This document shows, piece by piece, positions 20,515-34,001 of a stretch of DNA of 64,000 bases. The notes under the pieces were generated by a model. The model made no database searches, was not told the origin of the DNA, and saw only the letters and a program-made list of their open reading frames with translations. The position numbers were made by a program, and so were the translations under genes. The DNA is from Brachynemurus nebulosus (taxonomy: Eukaryota > Arthropoda > Insecta > Neuroptera > Myrmeleontidae). Numbering within the stretch: position 1 is the first letter of the stretch; each line of letters opens with the position of its first letter. Where the stretch lies: NCBI GenBank assembly GCA_035578155.1, contig JAPWDM010000015.1, forward strand, positions 9,112,709 to 9,176,708, in the 5' to 3' direction.

Positions 20515-21540
20515 ATCCCTATTTCTATGCTTTTTAGTGGCAGTGCTTGTCTGTCTACCCCACTGGTTTTTCTACGACATCACCTAGTCTATATTACTCA
20601 TAGTAACGTAAGGATTATAATGATAGACATTTATTTAAATCGGATCACATGTAGTTGCTGCCATCTACCACCTAACAAGCGGTCGATTTTGGCCAGGATA
20701 TCACAATCAGCACAAAAATGTTAGTAACTTATTGTAAACGACCCCTTCAGTAAAAGTTCAACTAAAAACACATTAATACACTTGTTTAGAGGCTTATGAT
20801 AGGGTTCTCATCATATCAGTGTAAAGTTAAGTAGCATGTAAGGTAAGGAACCTTAAGAAGCATGTGCCCTTAACAAATCTGTCGAATAACTGCGATAAGA
20901 ATTCAAGGATAACTTGTATTTAACTTTTCAGTTTACCTTTTTGTGAGGGAAGTCATGTTTTTTGATTTATGATATTTTGCGAGATTTTTCCATCATGATG
21001 AAAACACTGGTAATGAGCCTTAATTGCACACGTTTGCTTTTTTTACGGATTACAGGAAGGCGTGGCCATAGACTATGGCTAAACAAGTCCAAACAAGGCG
21101 GCTGCAACACCTAGTATCACTAGAGCCCCTTGTATTTAAATCCTTAAATTAGCCTTTTTTGGCCCAATTTTGCGAAATATTTTTAGACATATATTTACTA
21201 ATTCAAAGGCGTGTAGATTTCAAAAATCTGTCTCATTTTGGTCCAAGGTCGCGTTTTGTGTTTTTTTATAGGTCATTTAGAAATTTTTGCAAATATCTTC
21301 TTCTAAACACCGTGTTTTGGAGACCTGCATGCACTATCTTATGAAGATCTTAGAAGCTTACATGCATATATATAATACTTATGCACTTGGGGGGAAGGAA
21401 AGTGGAAAATCGGGAAAAGTCCAAAATTGAACATTTTGGTACAACTCGAAAACGCAAAGAAACCTTGACCTAATATTGCAGCTATGGAATACATGTGCAA
21501 GGGCGAACCCTACCATGGCCCCCTCAACCCAGGTTGGACC
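20515..21540. other. Noncoding, unassigned
   Basis: No gene was supported. Short open frames at 20527-20724 and 21159-21344 lack recognisable features. Confidence 0.35.
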
Positions 21541-21559
21541 TTAGGCAGATTCACCAATC

Positions 21560-22560
21560 TTATCCGGAGGAGTCCTTTTCGGTAGTATCCGATGGCTCCT
21601 AATATTCTCTGTAATTATTTGATGTTTTCGGGTTCATTCAATGCTTCAGTAGCTAATTTTCATAGTTGGGGGTTTGATTCCTTTTAAACTTATTTTGTGC
21701 CCTAGATAGTCAATTTCTTTGGTTAAAAATTCACATTTGCCTAAGTTTATTTTTAAACCATGTTGTGTTAGCTTTCCTAAAACTTTTTCGAGGTTTCCAA
21801 AGTGTGTGTGTAAGGTTGTACCTAATATAATGATGTGATCTAGATAGCAAAGGCATTTCTTCTGTCTGAGTTCCTCCTTTAATACTATATTCGTTACAGT
21901 CTGAAAAGTAGCTGGGGCATTTATAAATCCGGAAGGCATTCGAACAAACTCGTAGTGTGCAAAAGGAGTAGAGAAGGCTGTCTTGCTGATGTCTTCTGGC
22001 ACTATGGGTACCTGATGGAATCCAGAAGCTAAAACGATGAGGGTGAAATATTGGTTATTTCTTAATGAATGTAAAATCTGGTCCATATTTGGAATTGGAT
22101 ATTCATTGGATATGGTAATCTTGTTTAAATTTTCTGTAATCTATTACCATCCTATATTTTTTCTAACCTGACGCATCTTGTTTCTTTGATACAATCCACA
22201 CAGGGCTGTTATATGGGCTTTTTGATTCCCTTATTATATTTTCCTCGAGTAATTTGTTTACCTGGTTTAATGCCTCTTCTTCTAATTGCTTGGGCAACGG
22301 GTAAATTTTTGATATTACAGATTGATCGCTGGTAGTTTTATATCGTGATATATTATATTTGTTTTCCCAGGGGGATAATTTTCAAGTTTCACGATTTTGT
22401 TATATTTTAATATTAAGTTTAATAAAGGTAATTCTTCATTTTTGTTTAAACGAGATGTTCTTAATTCATTTATTATTTTTGTTAGCCTGTTATTAATTTT
22501 ATTTTCAGGGGTTTCACAAATTTTTAAAGTATTTTTTATATTATGTACTTGCGTTCTTGC
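21560..22560 (-). pseudogene. Ty3/gypsy reverse transcriptase, catalytically dead
   Basis: The minus-strand frames carry NSPVWIVSKK near 22200, then TAFSTPFAHYEFVRMPSGF and NAPATFQ (21646-22086), and an IGYYRK segment near 21570. Both catalytic aspartate positions visible are lost: motif A reads TLIVLASGF where an Asp normally precedes LASGF, and the active-site box reads YLDHIII instead of YLDD. There is also a stop near 22166. RNase H and integrase are absent: similarity ends near 21560. This is a long-dead copy. Confidence 0.85.
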
Positions 22561-22570
22561 GTAACATTGC

Positions 22571-22910
22571 TTAATTTTTAATTTTGTTTTTTCTAGGTAG
22601 TGTTAGTTCATTTTTTTGATAGTTTATTATAGGATTATTAGATAGCAAAAAATCATTTCCTAGCAGTCCGTCAAAGTCAAGGCATACGTTTCTGGCGTCT
22701 ACTAAATATGGGGTGAGTTCGAAGGTATTACCATTATTTGAAATAAGGATACATGCTTTACCTTTTGTGGAGATGGGATTAATGCCGGTAAAATTGGTAC
22801 AGGTAAGTATGTTTTTTACTAAGGTCAACTGTGGTATTTGAGGGATTTAATTCATTGTATTTTATCACACTAATGGTTGAACCTGTGTCTAACTGTAATT
22901 TTAATGATTT
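22571..22910 (-). pseudogene. Ty3/gypsy protease relic
   Basis: The active site LQLDTGSTISVIK is encoded near 22870-22900. It is followed, in the 22571-22828 frame, by a FDGLLGNDFLLSN segment typical of the second conserved block of retroviral-type aspartic proteases. It lies in the expected place between gag and RT, on the same strand. Confidence 0.75.
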
Positions 22911-23025
22911 TCTCTTGTGATTTTCAGATTTAAACTCTACATAAGTAATATTTGTTTTTTCTAATGTATTTTCATTATTTATGCAAGTGCTAACCGCATT
23001 TTCGGGAATGTTGATTTATTATAGT

Positions 23026-24036
23026 TTATTGTATGTCGTCTGTATGAAACTGGACAAGGTCCGACGACGTGATATTGTTCTTGTCTTCCTTTCCCAAAAT
23101 ATTGTTAACATTTATTTTTGCTTTACTAATTTCCTTTTCTCTCTTTTCTTTATTTCTTTTTGTGTAACATTCATTTCCAGTATGTCCTATTCTTTTACAA
23201 TATTCACACCTTTTAGGATTATCTGAATTATAATGAATGTTTACTTTCCTATAATTACTTTGTTTGTGCGTAAATCTGCATTCATTAGTATTATGATTTG
23301 TCTTGTAACAATTTTTAAAATATTTGTTTGTTTTGTTTGGTTTGTTTTGTTTTTTCATATTAAAAATTGCTTGTTCCTCTTCTAGTGCGAGAGATAATGC
23401 TTTTTCTAGACTTTTTGTATAATCTTTCTTTGTCCTTAAGAATCTAGAGATTTCTGGATTACAATGATATGTGAATTTTCGTAGGCCCATCTCATTCGTA
23501 AATTCAATTTTATGGTATTTGTTTTCATCTTAATACAAGGAGCTACAACAATCAGTTACCATCCTATCAATACGCGTGTAGTAATCGCGAATAGTTTCGT
23601 AACTGGTGTGCCGTTTCTAACCGCTCGTATCGTAATTCGACGGCGGTAGTATCAGCATATAACAAAGATAATTTAGTTCTCAGTTCGTCAATAGTGGGTA
23701 TGTATATTACTGAAATTTAGTTTTCATATGACTGGAAAATTTGTTGTAAACGTATTTTTCGATTTTCCTGACATGTGATGCGTGGTATCCCACTTCCTCA
23801 CAAGCAATCGTGATAGATGTAATGAAATCCTCTATATCAGGATATTTTTCATCAAATTCTTTTATTTGGCTACATATCCATTGTAAGTCGCGATTAGTAA
23901 TTATATTACTAACTATTATTTGAGCCTCGTCAGCAATATTGGACTGACTTGAGGTTCCTGGTTTAGATGGGCTTGGACCATCTTGTTTTGTTTGTTTTGG
24001 GGGTTCTGGCTGTATTGGATCCCCGTTATTAGGCAT
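23026..24036 (-). pseudogene. gag: Ty3/gypsy Gag relic
   Basis: It starts at an ATG at 24036 (MPNNGDPIQPEPPKQ), runs to a stop at 23707, and resumes at 23490. The C-terminal part contains CEYCKRIGHTGNEC, a zinc knuckle, near 23200. Gag packages the RNA. The gap between pieces holds stops and frameshifts. Confidence 0.8.
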
Positions 24037-24059
24037 TTTGTTTTAAATTGAACTTACGA

Positions 24060-25460
24060 AATTTTTATAATTAAGTATTCCTACCTTTGGGGTGTCTTCA
24101 GTAGTGTTCAGACGGTGTTTCGTGGTCTTTAGCGTTGTTAACTGCCCTCCTGTCTGCTGCTCAAGTTGTTCGGGTTTCTTGGAAGTCAGGTTTTCGGACG
24201 ACAGCTATACAATTCTGGTGACTGTCACGGTCTACTCGTTTAGTGGCAAGAAGTATGTGGTTTTTCTACCTTTGGGCGAGTCGATTACTGCATGAAAGAA
24301 TTTCTTCTGGACGTTTCGTTAGACAACAATTGATTGTTCGCGATACTCAATATTCCATTCACGAAGAGCCAGTACTTTTCTATCACCAGTTTTTAAATTT
24401 AACTGCACTACAAAGTTTGTCACTGGGTAGTCCTCACGAGTCCCGTTAGTGTTTGTACTATTAACACTGTTCATATAAATTGCTTCAATTATCAACAGAG
24501 TTGTGCGTGTAATTTACTTCGGGTAAATTACAGTTTTTTACATGTAAAAAACTTTGTAATTTACACATACTTGTTTTGATAAAAAAAACTGTAAAAAGTA
24601 TAAAAAACTAAATTTTTTAAATTTAATAGATATGTAAGCGTTACTGATGGTATTCCATATTTGCTATTGAAGTATTTGCTATATGTGCAAAGTAAAACTT
24701 AGTAATTAATTTGAAAATTAAAAATATAAATGGGGACAAACAGGAAAATGAAAGGTTAGTTTTGATAGAATAGTTTATTTAAGAATTCAATATTAAAAAG
24801 ATTTTTATTTATTCAGTTAAATTTTATTAAAGGTATCAATCATCTTCATCATCATTATCATCAGTGATTTTATTGTTATTATAATTTAAAGAGAGATAAA
24901 TATGTAGTAGTTTTTTTGATCTGTCAAAACTCAGTTTGTTAATTTGGAAATTTAAAGCTTTGTAGTCAGTCGTGGATGGCCTTCCACCAGCAGAAAATCA
25001 TTTTGGTGTCGACATTTTGTTTACACGTTTTTTCATGTGAACTTATAAACAAGTAATAACCGTAAAAATAAATTGTTTGTCAGTGAAATGACAAATGATT
25101 TAAGTATTTTACATTTTTTACAATTTTCTACAATTTTTTACGGTTTTTTACAGTTTTTTACGTATTTTACAATTTTTTACATAAAAATTAAAAAACTGTT
25201 TTTTTTACATCACACGGCACAACTCTGATTATTAACACCACTACCACTAAATTTTATGTCGCCTCCTTTTATAATAAAAAGGATAAAAATAAATAATTCG
25301 ATAGCCGAATTACGTTGGATTGCTGCCACCAGTTGTTCCGTCCTTTAACTTGGGGAACAACACCCACTAAATCACAACGTAAGTAGGTCGATGAGGTACG
25401 TGATCCGATTGATCGTCCATTAGCGAGTATTAATAGCCATTAACAGCACTAATGTTCTTT
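24060..25460 (-). other. Probable gypsy leader/LTR region split by a MITE
   Basis: The DNA upstream of the minus-strand gag start has the length expected of leader plus 5' LTR, but a second LTR was not found to prove it. It is interrupted by the 732-bp element at 24496-25227. Confidence 0.4.
24496..25227. mobile_element. hAT-type MITE with 8-bp target duplication
   Basis: Terminal inverted repeats CAGAGTTGTGC (24496) and GCACAACTCTG (ending 25227) are flanked by ATTATCAA (24488-24495) and ATTATTAA (25228-25235). That is an 8-bp target-site duplication with one mismatch, as made by hAT transposases. The interior has no hAT coding domain and is rich in GTAAAAAACTGTAAAAA motifs, also inverted between the two ends. 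It is non-autonomous. Confidence 0.85.
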
Positions 25461-25675
25461 TAAATGGTATTGATCACTTATTGATCACACTGGTAGATCC
25501 GCTATTTGTAATTAAAAAAAAATTAAATGTTGTGTTTAAATATTAAATTATGTAAACACTTAACGTGCTTCTGTTGAAATAATCGAGGTATTTCTTAAAT
25601 TAAAATTCAGTTTTAATTATTATCAAACACTTTTATTAATCTTTAATATGAATACAATTATAATGTTTTAATTAA
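25236..25675. other. AT-rich noncoding
   Basis: No gene; outer side of the putative gypsy leader/LTR, ending in AT-rich sequence. Confidence 0.4.
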
Positions 25676-25923
25676 ATTTTTAGACTTCTGATTAATTAAT
25701 TGTTGAATAATTGTTACAATACATTTTTAATTATTTATTAACGAAATATCTTTCACAACAATAACAAAGGAAACGCGGGATTGTTGTAAGATTGATTGAT
25801 ATATGCTAATCAGACGTTATAACACTAATCAAATTGCTTCTATTTGTCATCTTATTTATATGATTGGTTTATTTGCAAGGTGTTGTGAGGTTAAGATAGG
25901 GTTTTCTTAGATTTCAACTAATT

Positions 25924-27060
<1,137 letters not shown>

Positions 27061-27067
27061 CTTGCTA

Positions 27068-27530
27068 AAATATTTACTGACTGATTAAATTTTTAATATT
27101 ATGTAATTTATTTCTAAACTAATTTGTTGCTATTTTGCAATTACTTTGCTGCTACTTTACAATTTCCTAAATTTTAATAATTTATATTGTTAATTGTTAT
27201 TGAAACAAGAAATTGTTAATTATTTACTTTTATCAAATAATTTTATCACTCAATTATCTAATTTTTTTTGTACAAAACTATATATTGGGAACCATCTGAA
27301 TTAACCCTCACGACCCTGAAATTGTACCAAAAATTGTACAATTAAACAATGAAAAAAAAAATTATCTGTAAGACTGAACTAGCTAAGGCAAATAAATTTT
27401 AATTCAAACTGAAAATTTCTATTATTTAAAATTTTCCTTTTATTTTTTTCAGTGAAATAAGAAACTTTCTTAATTCAAACATTTAAAATTTTATTTTAAA
27501 TAAATTTCTTTTATTTACTTTGAATTCTCT

Positions 27531-27533
<3 letters not shown>
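27068..27533 (+). repeat. Dispersed hAT-associated repeat, copy 2
   Basis: Direct copy of 19052-19540, including CTGAAATTGTACCAAAAATT and the TTTTTTCAGTG pyrimidine/AG tract. Here the coding piece that follows copy 1 is replaced by (TA)n at 27535. Confidence 0.85.

Positions 27534-27534
<1 letters not shown>

Positions 27535-27606
<72 letters not shown>
27535..27606. repeat. (TA)n microsatellite
   Basis: Pure TA of about 72 bp at the exact junction between the hAT-associated repeat and the right inverted-repeat arm. Confidence 0.97.
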
Positions 27607-27613
<7 letters not shown>

Positions 27614-27852
27614 GTTGAAATCTAAGAAAACTCTATCTTAACCTCACAACACCTTGCAAATAAACCAATCATATAAATAAGATGACAAATAGAAGCAATT
27701 TGATTAGTGTTATAACGTCTGATTAGCATATATCAATCAATCTTACAACAATCCCGCGTTACCTTTGTTATTGTTGTGATCGATATTTCGTTAATAAATA
27801 ATTAAAAGTGTATTGTAACAATTATTCAACAATTAATTCAACTCTAAAAATC

Positions 27853-27954
<102 letters not shown>

Positions 27955-27957
27955 AAT

Positions 27958-29090
27958 ATACGACCAAGTCCAAAAAAAAGATGTCGTCAAAAACCTAAAA
28001 CAGAATTGGATAGTTTTGATGAGGATGTATTAAGAAGGACAATTCATAACTTTTATTTAACAGAAAAGAGAATTCCTAGGATGCAGGGGATTCACAAAAA
28101 AATTTCTGAAGCTATAGGATATAATAGTTCCATCGAAAGTTTGAGGAAAGTAGTAAGGAAGATAGGTTTTCGATGGTGCAAAACAAAAACAAACAGAAAA
28201 CTTTTGATAGAACGGCATGAAATACTTTATAAACGTTCCAACTTTTTAAAAAAACATTAAAAGGTTTAGAGAGCAGGACAGGCCCATAATTTATATGGAC
28301 GAAACTTATATACATTCTTCCCACACTAACGAAAAAAGTTGGGATGATACTAGCAATAAAGGACTGCATAAACCCATTAGAAAAAGAGAAAGATTAATAA
28401 TTGTAAATGCTGGTGGTGAAAATGGTTTTGTGCCAAATGCATACTTACGTTGGAGATCTTCTTCGAATTCAGAAGACTATTATCAAGAAATGAATTTTGA
28501 AAATTACAAAACATGGCTTCAAGATAAACAAATCCCCAATTCACAACCTAAAAGCGTCACCGTTTTAGACAATGCGCCTTCTCACAACAAACTGGCTGAA
28601 AAATATCCGACTAGAAAAGAAGACATGAAAACGTGGTTACGGCAAAAAAATATTTCTTACTTAGATAGCATGACGAAAACCGAACTGTATGGTATTATAA
28701 AAAGTTTTAAACCACTCGAACGTACGAAATTGATAAAATTTTTAATCTTTATGGGCATAAAGTTTTGCGTCTTCCTCCGTACCACCCTGATTTAAATCCC
28801 ATAGAATGCGTTTGGGCTAGCATGAAGCAGTATGTCAGCTAACGGAACGTTAATTTTAAAATAACAGATGTCGAAAGACTGTGTGATGAATTTTTCGCAC
28901 AATTTACTTCGGAATAATGGAAAATTAGATGCGAACATTCGAAAAAAATCGAAGAAGATTTCCGAAGTAGAGAAGTGCCGTTGGGGGATTGAATAGAAAA
29001 AATAATAGTTCACATAGGTGAAAATTCCGATGATGATTCGTCTGATTCATCAGAATCAGAGCTGTCAGGCATCACAACTTCTAAAATCTA
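27958..29090 (+). pseudogene. Tc1/mariner-superfamily (DDE_3) transposase
   Basis: The pieces collinear on the plus strand are a basic N-terminal DNA-binding part (27958-28260), the first catalytic Asp in IYMDETYIHSS (28293), RLIIVNAGGENGFVPNA, the second Asp in VTVLDNAPSHN (about 28560), and PPYHPDLNPIECVW (about 28770) carrying the third acidic residue. An acidic tail (GENSDDDSSDSSESE) ends at about 29090. Lesions: a frameshift at 28258-28265, another near 28750, a TAA at 28840 and a stop near 28916. The enzyme would cut and paste at TA dinucleotides, and the flanking (TA)n may reflect that preference. The catalytic acids themselves survive. Confidence 0.85.
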
Positions 29091-29094
29091 AAAT

Positions 29095-30100
29095 CAATTA
29101 GTAATGTAGTTTAAATAAAAGGTAATTAACTTTTTTAAAATAATTAAAAATACAATAATGATATTATTGAGTAATGACTTAATTTTGCTACGGATTGTAT
29201 ATACATTCATATGTGACTTTACATTTTTTATCTTTTTTTAAACATTTACTATCTTTCTCGTTCGCACAACGTCACCGGCCAAGTTAAATTTGGGGAACAG
29301 TATGCAATAATAAGTTAAAAGTGATTATGTGGGTATAACAAAAAAATTAAAAGCGCACACAAGAGTTAGATCTGAACTGTTTGGAATTCTATAGCAAACT
29401 AACTTTGTAATATTTTTTTGAAATAATTGGGTCCTTAAATAAATACACATTTCGTGCTTATTAAACACAGAAATATAATATTATTATTATTATTTAAAAA
29501 TTTTTTACTTTAGATAAAGAAATATCATATCTGATAATAAAGTGCTGATATAATCAATAATATATTGTATTATTATTATTATTATTATTTATTTAATGTT
29601 TAAGTACATTTGTACATAACATAGATTGGCAGCGTAAACACAATACATATTATTACATACTTAATTAACGTATTTATGTACAATTAACAATACTTAATAA
29701 TAATTTAATTAATATAATAAGTCAGTAATATTTAACAATATATAGGTAATTCAGTAGCAATCAACGTTGAGTAATTCAATAAATTTCAGCAGTTAACAAT
29801 TCGACAATAGATAATTCAACAGTATTCATCCATATTTAAATTATTCAACAATTTTAAATAACAATAAAAATTATTCAACAATATTAACCATTAAATAATG
29901 CCACAATATTCAACAATTAATAATTTAGCAGAATTCAACAATAAATAATTTAACGATTTTAACAATTAATCAGTTTTAAAAATTTAATATTTTAATATCA
30001 ATATAAATTATAATTTAGTATATTTACCTATTATTCATTATTATTCTTTTTTTTTTTTTTTTTTTTTAGTTTAAATTATAGCTCAAAATCATTTAGTGGA
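29095..30100. other. Low-complexity AT-rich DNA
   Basis: A TTA-triplet run lies at 29568-29590. At 29780-30000 there are many diverged AATTCAACAATA-like motifs forming a degenerate minisatellite, followed by poly-T at 30048-30067. No gene. Confidence 0.6.
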
Positions 30101-30107
30101 ACTATGA

Positions 30108-30245
30108 TAACAATTTTGTGACAAACTATGACAAAAACTATGACAAAAATTTACGCCATAATAACTCGTGGTCAAGTGAGTCAAATGCCGATGCAAAGTC
30201 AATAAACAATACATACAAATATTCTTTTTTTACTCTACAGTGTAC
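30108..30245 (-). pseudogene. LINE reverse transcriptase fragment
   Basis: The minus strand reads VLFIDFASAFDSLDHELLW, the motif A region of non-LTR reverse transcriptases (DF..AFD..DH..L), before a stop. No flanking RT motifs were found. It is a short scrap, too small to classify. Confidence 0.6.
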
Positions 30246-31080
30246 TGTTATTAATGTATCCAAAAGAAAAACGTTATATATATTGTATTGAGGTACATTA
30301 TTTTAAGAACGTAACTATATATGAAACACTGCATTGACTATGATGTTCACTATAAAATAAGAAAAGGGTATCCTGGGATAAGAATGGCCGGTTGGCCCTA
30401 AACGAGATTTTCAACGACATTTTGGTTACTATAAGGGCAGCCGATGAGAAGTCTTGCGCGCAAGTTTTGGTCTCATATTTTTGGTAGTTTAGAAGATATT
30501 TGTGATAATAGGTATTAAGGCCATGATGTTGTGGAACATAGAATGGTTAAATGTCCCGAGTCCGTTAGGTGACGTTTCTTCTTGTTCCAGAATCTTCCAG
30601 TTTCCTTGGCCTAATTTCTTTTTAACTTTGTTACTTTCACTAACTTAGTTTAACGTTGTTAATCTAGGAAAACTGCTCAATAAAAACGACAGTTCTTTTA
30701 ATAAATTTATTAATTCAAAATTAATAAAAATTTACATAATAAAAATTTATTATTGAAATTCAAAACCGACATAGATTTTACAATAAATTTGATATTTGAA
30801 ACGAACTGAAAATTGATAGATTGAATGCGTGTATTTATAGCAAGAAAAGTGCAAAGTTTACAATTTTAATTTGGTAGGAGAAAAACCCGTTTGCTGCTGA
30901 TTCATTTCCAGGACGGAAGTGGCTGTCTGGAACGCATCATTCCTCCCGGATGAGATTGAACTTAGGGTTTTTTGAATTGAGACTGGAAGATTGGAATCCT
31001 TGTCGATACGTTTTATGTGGCTCGAATATGTTGAACCGTGTGTTGAAGGTCGGCCTTCGATTCGTTTGGGGATGAATGCT
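30246..31080 (-). other. Putative LTR / 3' UTR of the env-bearing element
   Basis: Downstream of the minus-strand env, the minus strand contains CTATAAATACA near 30840 and AATAAA-like motifs, as expected of an LTR promoter/polyadenylation region. LTR ends were not identified. Confidence 0.35.
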
Positions 31081-31219
31081 GCAGGCGACTCCTTGAGTGT
31101 GGTGTAAGTTAGTGTGCTTGGCTGGATTTACACTCGTTCGTCTTGTAGTGTGTATGAAGTTGAATTATATGGCGATACTGTTGCAGCATTCCTTTGCACC
31201 AAAGCAGCAGTTGATAAAT

Positions 31220-32997
31220 TGGACTATACCGTTTCTTTCAGGTCGTGGATTTCTTTTTGTGATTTTGAAGTACTGCAAACATGGTACCAGGTACTGGATT
31301 GCTCTCCATAGAATTCTGAAGATGCAACAGTATGGAAGTATCCAAAATAATAAAAGAGCAATGAAACTGTAACAGATAATTTTTATTATAAAAATAATTG
31401 TTGATTCGTGTTTAATTACGAATGATTGATTTAATTGTTGTTGTAGTTATTCGTCAAATTGGTCTAAACGATGTTTGGCGAAACGAAGTTCTGTTACGTC
31501 AATATGTGAAAGCTTGATTGGTTCCATGCGAATAGCTTGAAGAGTTTCGTTACCGACTTTTTTCTTGCAGATGTCTTCTTCGTTGATATCTGTGGCAGAA
31601 ATCTTAATTGTTGTAGAAATGTTGAAAAGATTTATGAATGGTTCCAATGTTTTGGTTTCGGTGAATGCTTTACAGTTATTGTTGAGTGTTAGTATGCCGT
31701 TACCGTTTAACGTTAGTTCGTGGTCCTGTTGATTGTTGCAGAGAATATTGATCGTCGTAGGTTTGTTGATGACATAGATCCATTCGTTTGGATTGATGTT
31801 TTGCCAAATTTCTGTTGTAGCTTTTATCGTTTGGATATGACATGTTTCAGGAATTTTAACTTGTTTTCTATCGAAGATTAAAACTTCACAATTCTTGAAG
31901 GTACATTTCGTCATTGTTTCGATATTTTCGCAAAGGTTTTGTGACGGAATGTGTTGCTTGCATTTTTCTAAATCTTTTAATAACGTATACTGCGTTCTAG
32001 TTCTTACAATTAACAGGTATGAAAATTCAGGATCAATATAAAATAGAAATTCCGTATTGTTTCTAACTGGGAATATCTGATGTAGTTTGTATTGAATCAT
32101 GCTAACTACAGGTACCTGTAATAAAATTACTAAAATTTTTTCTTTAATGAAACTTTTAATTTTTATTATGCTATAATAGTATTCAATGGTATCGTAACCC
32201 TGTTTTAGAGGCAAGGCATTTTTAAATGATATTTTTTCTAATTCCTGAATTAATGTTTCCGGAGTGATAACTGTTTGATCTATAATACCGTGTCGTATGA
32301 GTGTAACTGTGAGTATGTATTGGTCTGTTAGTTTTTCTACATTATCTAATAAATCTTTAATAAGCATAAAATGATCTATTACTCGTAAGTCGATTAATTC
32401 TTTATTGATTATACGTGACGAAATTTTGTGCAAAGTCGTTCTATATTAGTATTTAATTTTGTATATTAGTGTAAGTTCTATATTAGTATTTAATTTTGTT
32501 ACAGTTTCTTTCAAGTTTGTTATAGTATTATTAAGGTTCTCTAAAGTATTAGTTATTACTTGAATTTGAGGTTGCATTAAGATATGCGTTTGTTTTTGGT
32601 CGTTTATTAAATCACTAATACTATGTTCGTAAAAGGTTGCGTCTTCGGCGTCAGGGATGCCTGTTAACCATTTGATGGGGTGTGAAAGGAAATTCATGAG
32701 TACACGTTTATGTCTGTTTGTTTGATAAGATTTTTCTAATAGTTTTAATTTTTTATGCACTCGTATAATATCATTATTAAGAATAATTAATTGTTGTTTA
32801 CAGAGAGAAGTATGTGTTGTGTATTCATCTTCTAAATTACATAGTGATGCTGATTGTGCGAAATAAGATGCTACCGTATTTAAATTATTTTCTAACAAGG
32901 TTAAATTATGAAAGTGAAGTAAAGTTACATGCTGATTTGATATTTGTACATTTCCTAATTTTTTTAAAGAATATGCCGGAAGAATTTGCTTTGTATC
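31220..32997 (-). pseudogene. env: Errantivirus-type Env (baculovirus F-like)
   Basis: The minus-strand frame opens at 32997 directly after a TTATAAATTAG splice-acceptor-like site, fitting env expression from a spliced RNA. The first part (to 32446) has a furin-type RHKR site followed by an uncharged stretch as in fusion peptides, then a heptad-rich region. The second part (31447-32433) is the long ectodomain with paired cysteines. Two lesions are visible. A 37-bp tandem duplication at about 32446-32498 shifts the frame. A single TAA at 31447 lies just before an in-frame hydrophobic segment (about 31330-31390) that looks like the membrane anchor. Such proteins mediate entry of gypsy-type endogenous retroviruses. 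The copy is inactive as it stands. Confidence 0.75.
32449..32498 (-). repeat. 37-bp tandem duplication inside env
   Basis: TTCTATATTAGTATTTAATT occurs twice, 37 bp apart. Because 37 is not a multiple of three, it accounts for the frame change between the two env pieces. Confidence 0.9.
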
Positions 32998-33009
32998 CTA
33001 ATTTATAAG

Positions 33010-33352
33010 GATCACTTTAATTAAAAGCACACTTACACTGTGACGGTTGAAATTTACAAATACCACAAATCGGCATGATGCTGTTGTTGTTTATCCACTG
33101 AAACTTAACCAACATATGACATCCGGTTAATAATTCAGTTCTATTTATAGTATTTTTGGACCGAAATTTTCCAATATTTTATCTAAAATCGATATTTAAT
33201 AATCTTCCATTATAAGAGCAGGGAACAGGAACGTCATCAGATTGATTAAATTAGATATTGCGTTCAACAAACACCGCGAGATGTCACCACCGATTCATTG
33301 TCTACAGTAAATTGCTACTTCGATTGAATTAATAATAAAGTTGTTCACTTCA
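33010..33352. other. Noncoding spacer
   Basis: No gene recognised; it may hold residual internal sequence of the env-bearing element. Confidence 0.35.
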
Positions 33353-33354
33353 GC

Positions 33355-33640
33355 TGCAAACACCGCTGCCACCCCGCCATCGCCACAACCGCCACACAAC
33401 CCCCGCCACCACCACACAAACACCACCGCCACCGCCACACAAACACCACCACACAAACACCACCACACAACCGCCACACAAACACCGCCACCGCCACAAC
33501 CGTCACACATATACCACCGCCACCACCACAAAACCACCACAACCGCCACACATATACCATCACCACCACCACCACACATATACCACCACCACCACCACCA
33601 CACAACTGCCACAAACGCAACACAACCACCGCATTTGTGT
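33355..33640. repeat. CCACCA/CCGCCA-rich minisatellite
   Basis: About 285 bp built from ACCACCACCACA, CCGCCACC and ACACAAACACC variants, strongly strand-asymmetric (C on plus, G on minus). Open frames on both strands here (Thr/His/Pro-rich or Gly/Val/Trp-rich) are by-products of the repeat. It is the only long GC-rich island in an AT-rich window. Confidence 0.95.
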
Positions 33641-33824
33641 GTTACGTCACCACCGCTATATAATTTGCTGAGTTATACTCCAGCTCATACACCTTATCAT
33701 GGTTGAAGGGTATAAAATAGTTGAACTTACATAAAATATTATCTATTTACTGGTGGTTATCAAAGAGTTAACATCTCTTTCGCTGAAAAAACAATTTCGT
33801 GGTAAAACAATTGCATTTCGAACC

Positions 33825-34001
33825 ATGATAATTTACAATTCAGAGCAGTCCACCGTTAGAGAACCTAGCAAAGGACTTTCGAAACCTAAGATCATTAAAC
33901 GTAAAACTTTAAGGCGACAACACATTTCACCCGAAAATTTAGCATTCCTTAAATCACTAGGTCTTAAAGTGAAAAGAACATGGTACTCACCAATGTGCTA
34001 A
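33825..34001 (+). CDS. Small basic protein, unknown function
   Basis: A 58-codon frame starts at the first ATG (33825). The frame is open upstream to 33753 but without an ATG. The product is strongly basic, with a PKIIKRKTLRRQHISPENL core followed by FLKSLGLKVKR, which looks like a DNA- or RNA-binding or nuclear-entry segment. It has no stop or frameshift. It lies 163 bp upstream of, and on the same strand as, the 161-codon gene. GTATAAAATAG at 33709 could be its TATA box. No family was recognised. It may be a fragment of a larger protein or a small gene of a DNA virus or large transposon. Confidence 0.45.
   Translation: MIIYNSEQSTVREPSKGLSKPKIIKRKTLRRQHISPENLAFLKSLGLKVKRTWYSPMC

Noticed and set aside
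29780..30000. Possible structured RNA from AATTCAACAATA repeats
   Set aside because: Repeats too diverged and low-complexity to support a structure.
31097..31372. Plus-strand frames of 91 and 65 codons
   Set aside because: Lie opposite the 3' part of env and its flank; no domain.
33295..33706. Long open frames on both strands rich in Gly/Val/Trp or Thr/His/Pro
   Set aside because: By-product of the CCACCA-type minisatellite; no start context, no domain.
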